A stretch of 64,000 nt of DNA from Cordia subcordata (lineage: Eukaryota > Streptophyta > Magnoliopsida > Boraginales > Cordiaceae). The stretch lies in the NCBI GenBank assembly GCA_028554755.1, contig JAPTOF010000003.1, positions 24,840,001 to 24,904,000 on the forward strand, given 5' to 3'. The position numbers and the translations under genes were made by a program. Positions 63,901 to 64,000 of this stretch are shown piece after piece (positions within the stretch are counted from its first letter, which is position 1; each line of letters starts with the position of its first letter). Below the pieces are notes generated by a model. It was not told where the DNA came from. It searched no databases and worked only from the letters and a program-made list of their open reading frames with translations.

Positions 63901-64000
63901 TCTTATATGGTTTTGGCAAGAAAGTTTGTTCATGGTGCATGAGCAGTTGTTTTCTTCTGACCCTATTTGTTGTGTTCTTTTGCAATTTGCTTTTGAAAAT
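57918..64000 (+). CDS. AHL protein (AT-hook + PPC/DUF296), 3' end outside window
   Basis: Nuclear architectural regulator that binds AT-rich DNA through its AT-hook and oligomerises through the PPC domain. Exons seen: 57918-58335, 61318-61370, 62596-62727 and 62875-63027 (252 aa so far, phases consistent). The last exon(s) lie beyond the right edge, after an intron of more than 970 bases. Exon 1 gives a Gly/Ala/Pro-rich N-terminus and one AT-hook KRKRGRPRKYG (type II, followed by TPEQAAAAKR). The other exons give the PPC domain, starting FTPHIITVNAGEDVGQKVML and continuing with ICILSASGSVSNASL, YEGRFDILSLSGSYV and RTGGLSICLSSSDGQIVGGG. With a single type-II AT-hook it fits the type III (clade B) AHLs. 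Exon 1 is strikingly GC-rich compared with its surroundings. Intron 1 holds a degenerate copy of exon 1. Confidence 0.93.
58690..58775 (+). repeat. Partial repeat of intron 1 start
   Basis: GCAATTTATGGTGCATTCCA followed by TTTCTAAAAAGATTGCTCTTTGGCTAG resembles the sequence just after exon 1 at about 58425-58480 (GCAATTTTGTGGTGCATTCT through AAAAAAGGTTGCTTTTGGTTG). A third, shorter relative (GCAATTTGGTGCATTAG) follows the duplicated exon near 59758. Confidence 0.65.
59150..59830 (+). pseudogene. Degenerate duplicate of AHL exon 1 and flanks
   Basis: Inside AHL intron 1 lies a decayed copy of its first exon. Recognisable in several frames: NGSSAQNSYNHCPSYHHHQH (compare NESSGLSSSYYHHPQQ), TNGIIPTSNTS (compare TNGIMPNPINGANNS), KDTSEQAAAAKQ (compare KYGTPEQAAAAKR) and GLCAGGAAGASSNKSRFTA (compare ALAAAGGDAAGASSSKKSQLAA). 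The AT-hook core RGRPRK is lost and several frameshifts and stops are present. Upstream, CCAAATCTAATGGCTGAAAT (near 59187) matches the AHL leader CCAAATCCAACGGCTGAGAA, so promoter/leader sequence was copied too. It cannot encode the same product. Confidence 0.85.
60573..60806 (-). pseudogene. Coding-like fragment on the minus strand, unidentified
   Basis: One minus-strand frame stays open for 77 codons except for a single TGA (60678-60680). It reads QQNHIHAEKLTKPASKEVAG, then SSSLTGKAMGGKNPVPDIKM, and after the stop NGSNEDKPDAPTESNKEPNV and KKQEDEIIAA. The hydrophilic, Lys/Glu/Pro-rich composition looks like real protein rather than intron noise. I do not recognise the family. It could be a captured or retro-copied gene fragment. 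Confidence 0.3.

Noticed and set aside
1..64000. CRISPR arrays, operons, phage or bacterial defence systems
   Set aside because: The sequence is intron-rich plant nuclear DNA; the tandem repeats found have no spacer structure.
1..64000. tRNA, rRNA or microRNA genes
   Set aside because: No cloverleaf with A/B boxes, no rRNA core sequence and no convincing stable miRNA-type foldback outside MITEs was recognised by eye; a covariance-model search would be decisive.

Overview
This window is nuclear DNA of a flowering plant, almost certainly a eudicot and possibly an asterid. The evidence is AT-rich intergenic DNA, many short exons with GT..AG introns, plant-only gene families (class XI myosin, RLT-type DDT protein, AHL AT-hook/PPC protein) and typical plant transposons. 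There is no bacterial, organellar or viral gene layout and no CRISPR array, and I recognised no tRNA or rRNA.

Layout. 1-2995: AT-rich intergenic DNA and the 5' region of the first gene. 2996-15896 (+): a complete class XI myosin heavy chain, reconstructed as 38 exons and 1528 residues, all phases consistent. 15897-17959: intergenic DNA with two related miniature elements in opposite orientation. 17960-23700 (+): SWC2/YL1, the H2A.Z-binding subunit of the SWR1 remodeller (10 exons, 360 aa). 25466-35736 (-): a convergent RLT3-like DDT/WHIM protein, a partner of ISWI remodellers (15 exons, 1084 aa), without an N-terminal homeobox. 37612-44090: a decayed PIF/Harbinger transposon with TTA target duplications, broken transposase and Myb-like genes, and an apparently nested LTR-retrotransposon remnant. 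44091-52174: gene-poor DNA with several DNA-element and LTR remnants. 52175-54687 (+): a small MYCBP (AMY-1) homologue (5 exons, 109 aa). 54688-57917: AT-rich repeats and a 100-bp Tourist-like MITE. 57918 to the right edge (+): the first four exons of an AHL protein; its last exon(s) lie beyond the window.

Functionally the genes are unrelated housekeeping or regulatory loci: actin-based organelle transport (myosin XI), chromatin remodelling (SWC2 and RLT3-like, tail to tail), a small coiled-coil adaptor (MYCBP) and an AT-rich-DNA-binding regulator (AHL). I found no evidence for a new multi-gene system. The most interesting structures are local duplications: (i) a 197-bp triplication in the RLT3-like gene that copies an exon end with its 5' splice site into the intron; (ii) a degenerate second copy of AHL exon 1 inside AHL intron 1; (iii) a 17-residue in-frame triplication in the RLT3-like protein; and (iv) two genes whose first coding exon is only the ATG. 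All gene models come from reading splice sites and protein family conservation by eye; no transcript data or searches were available.
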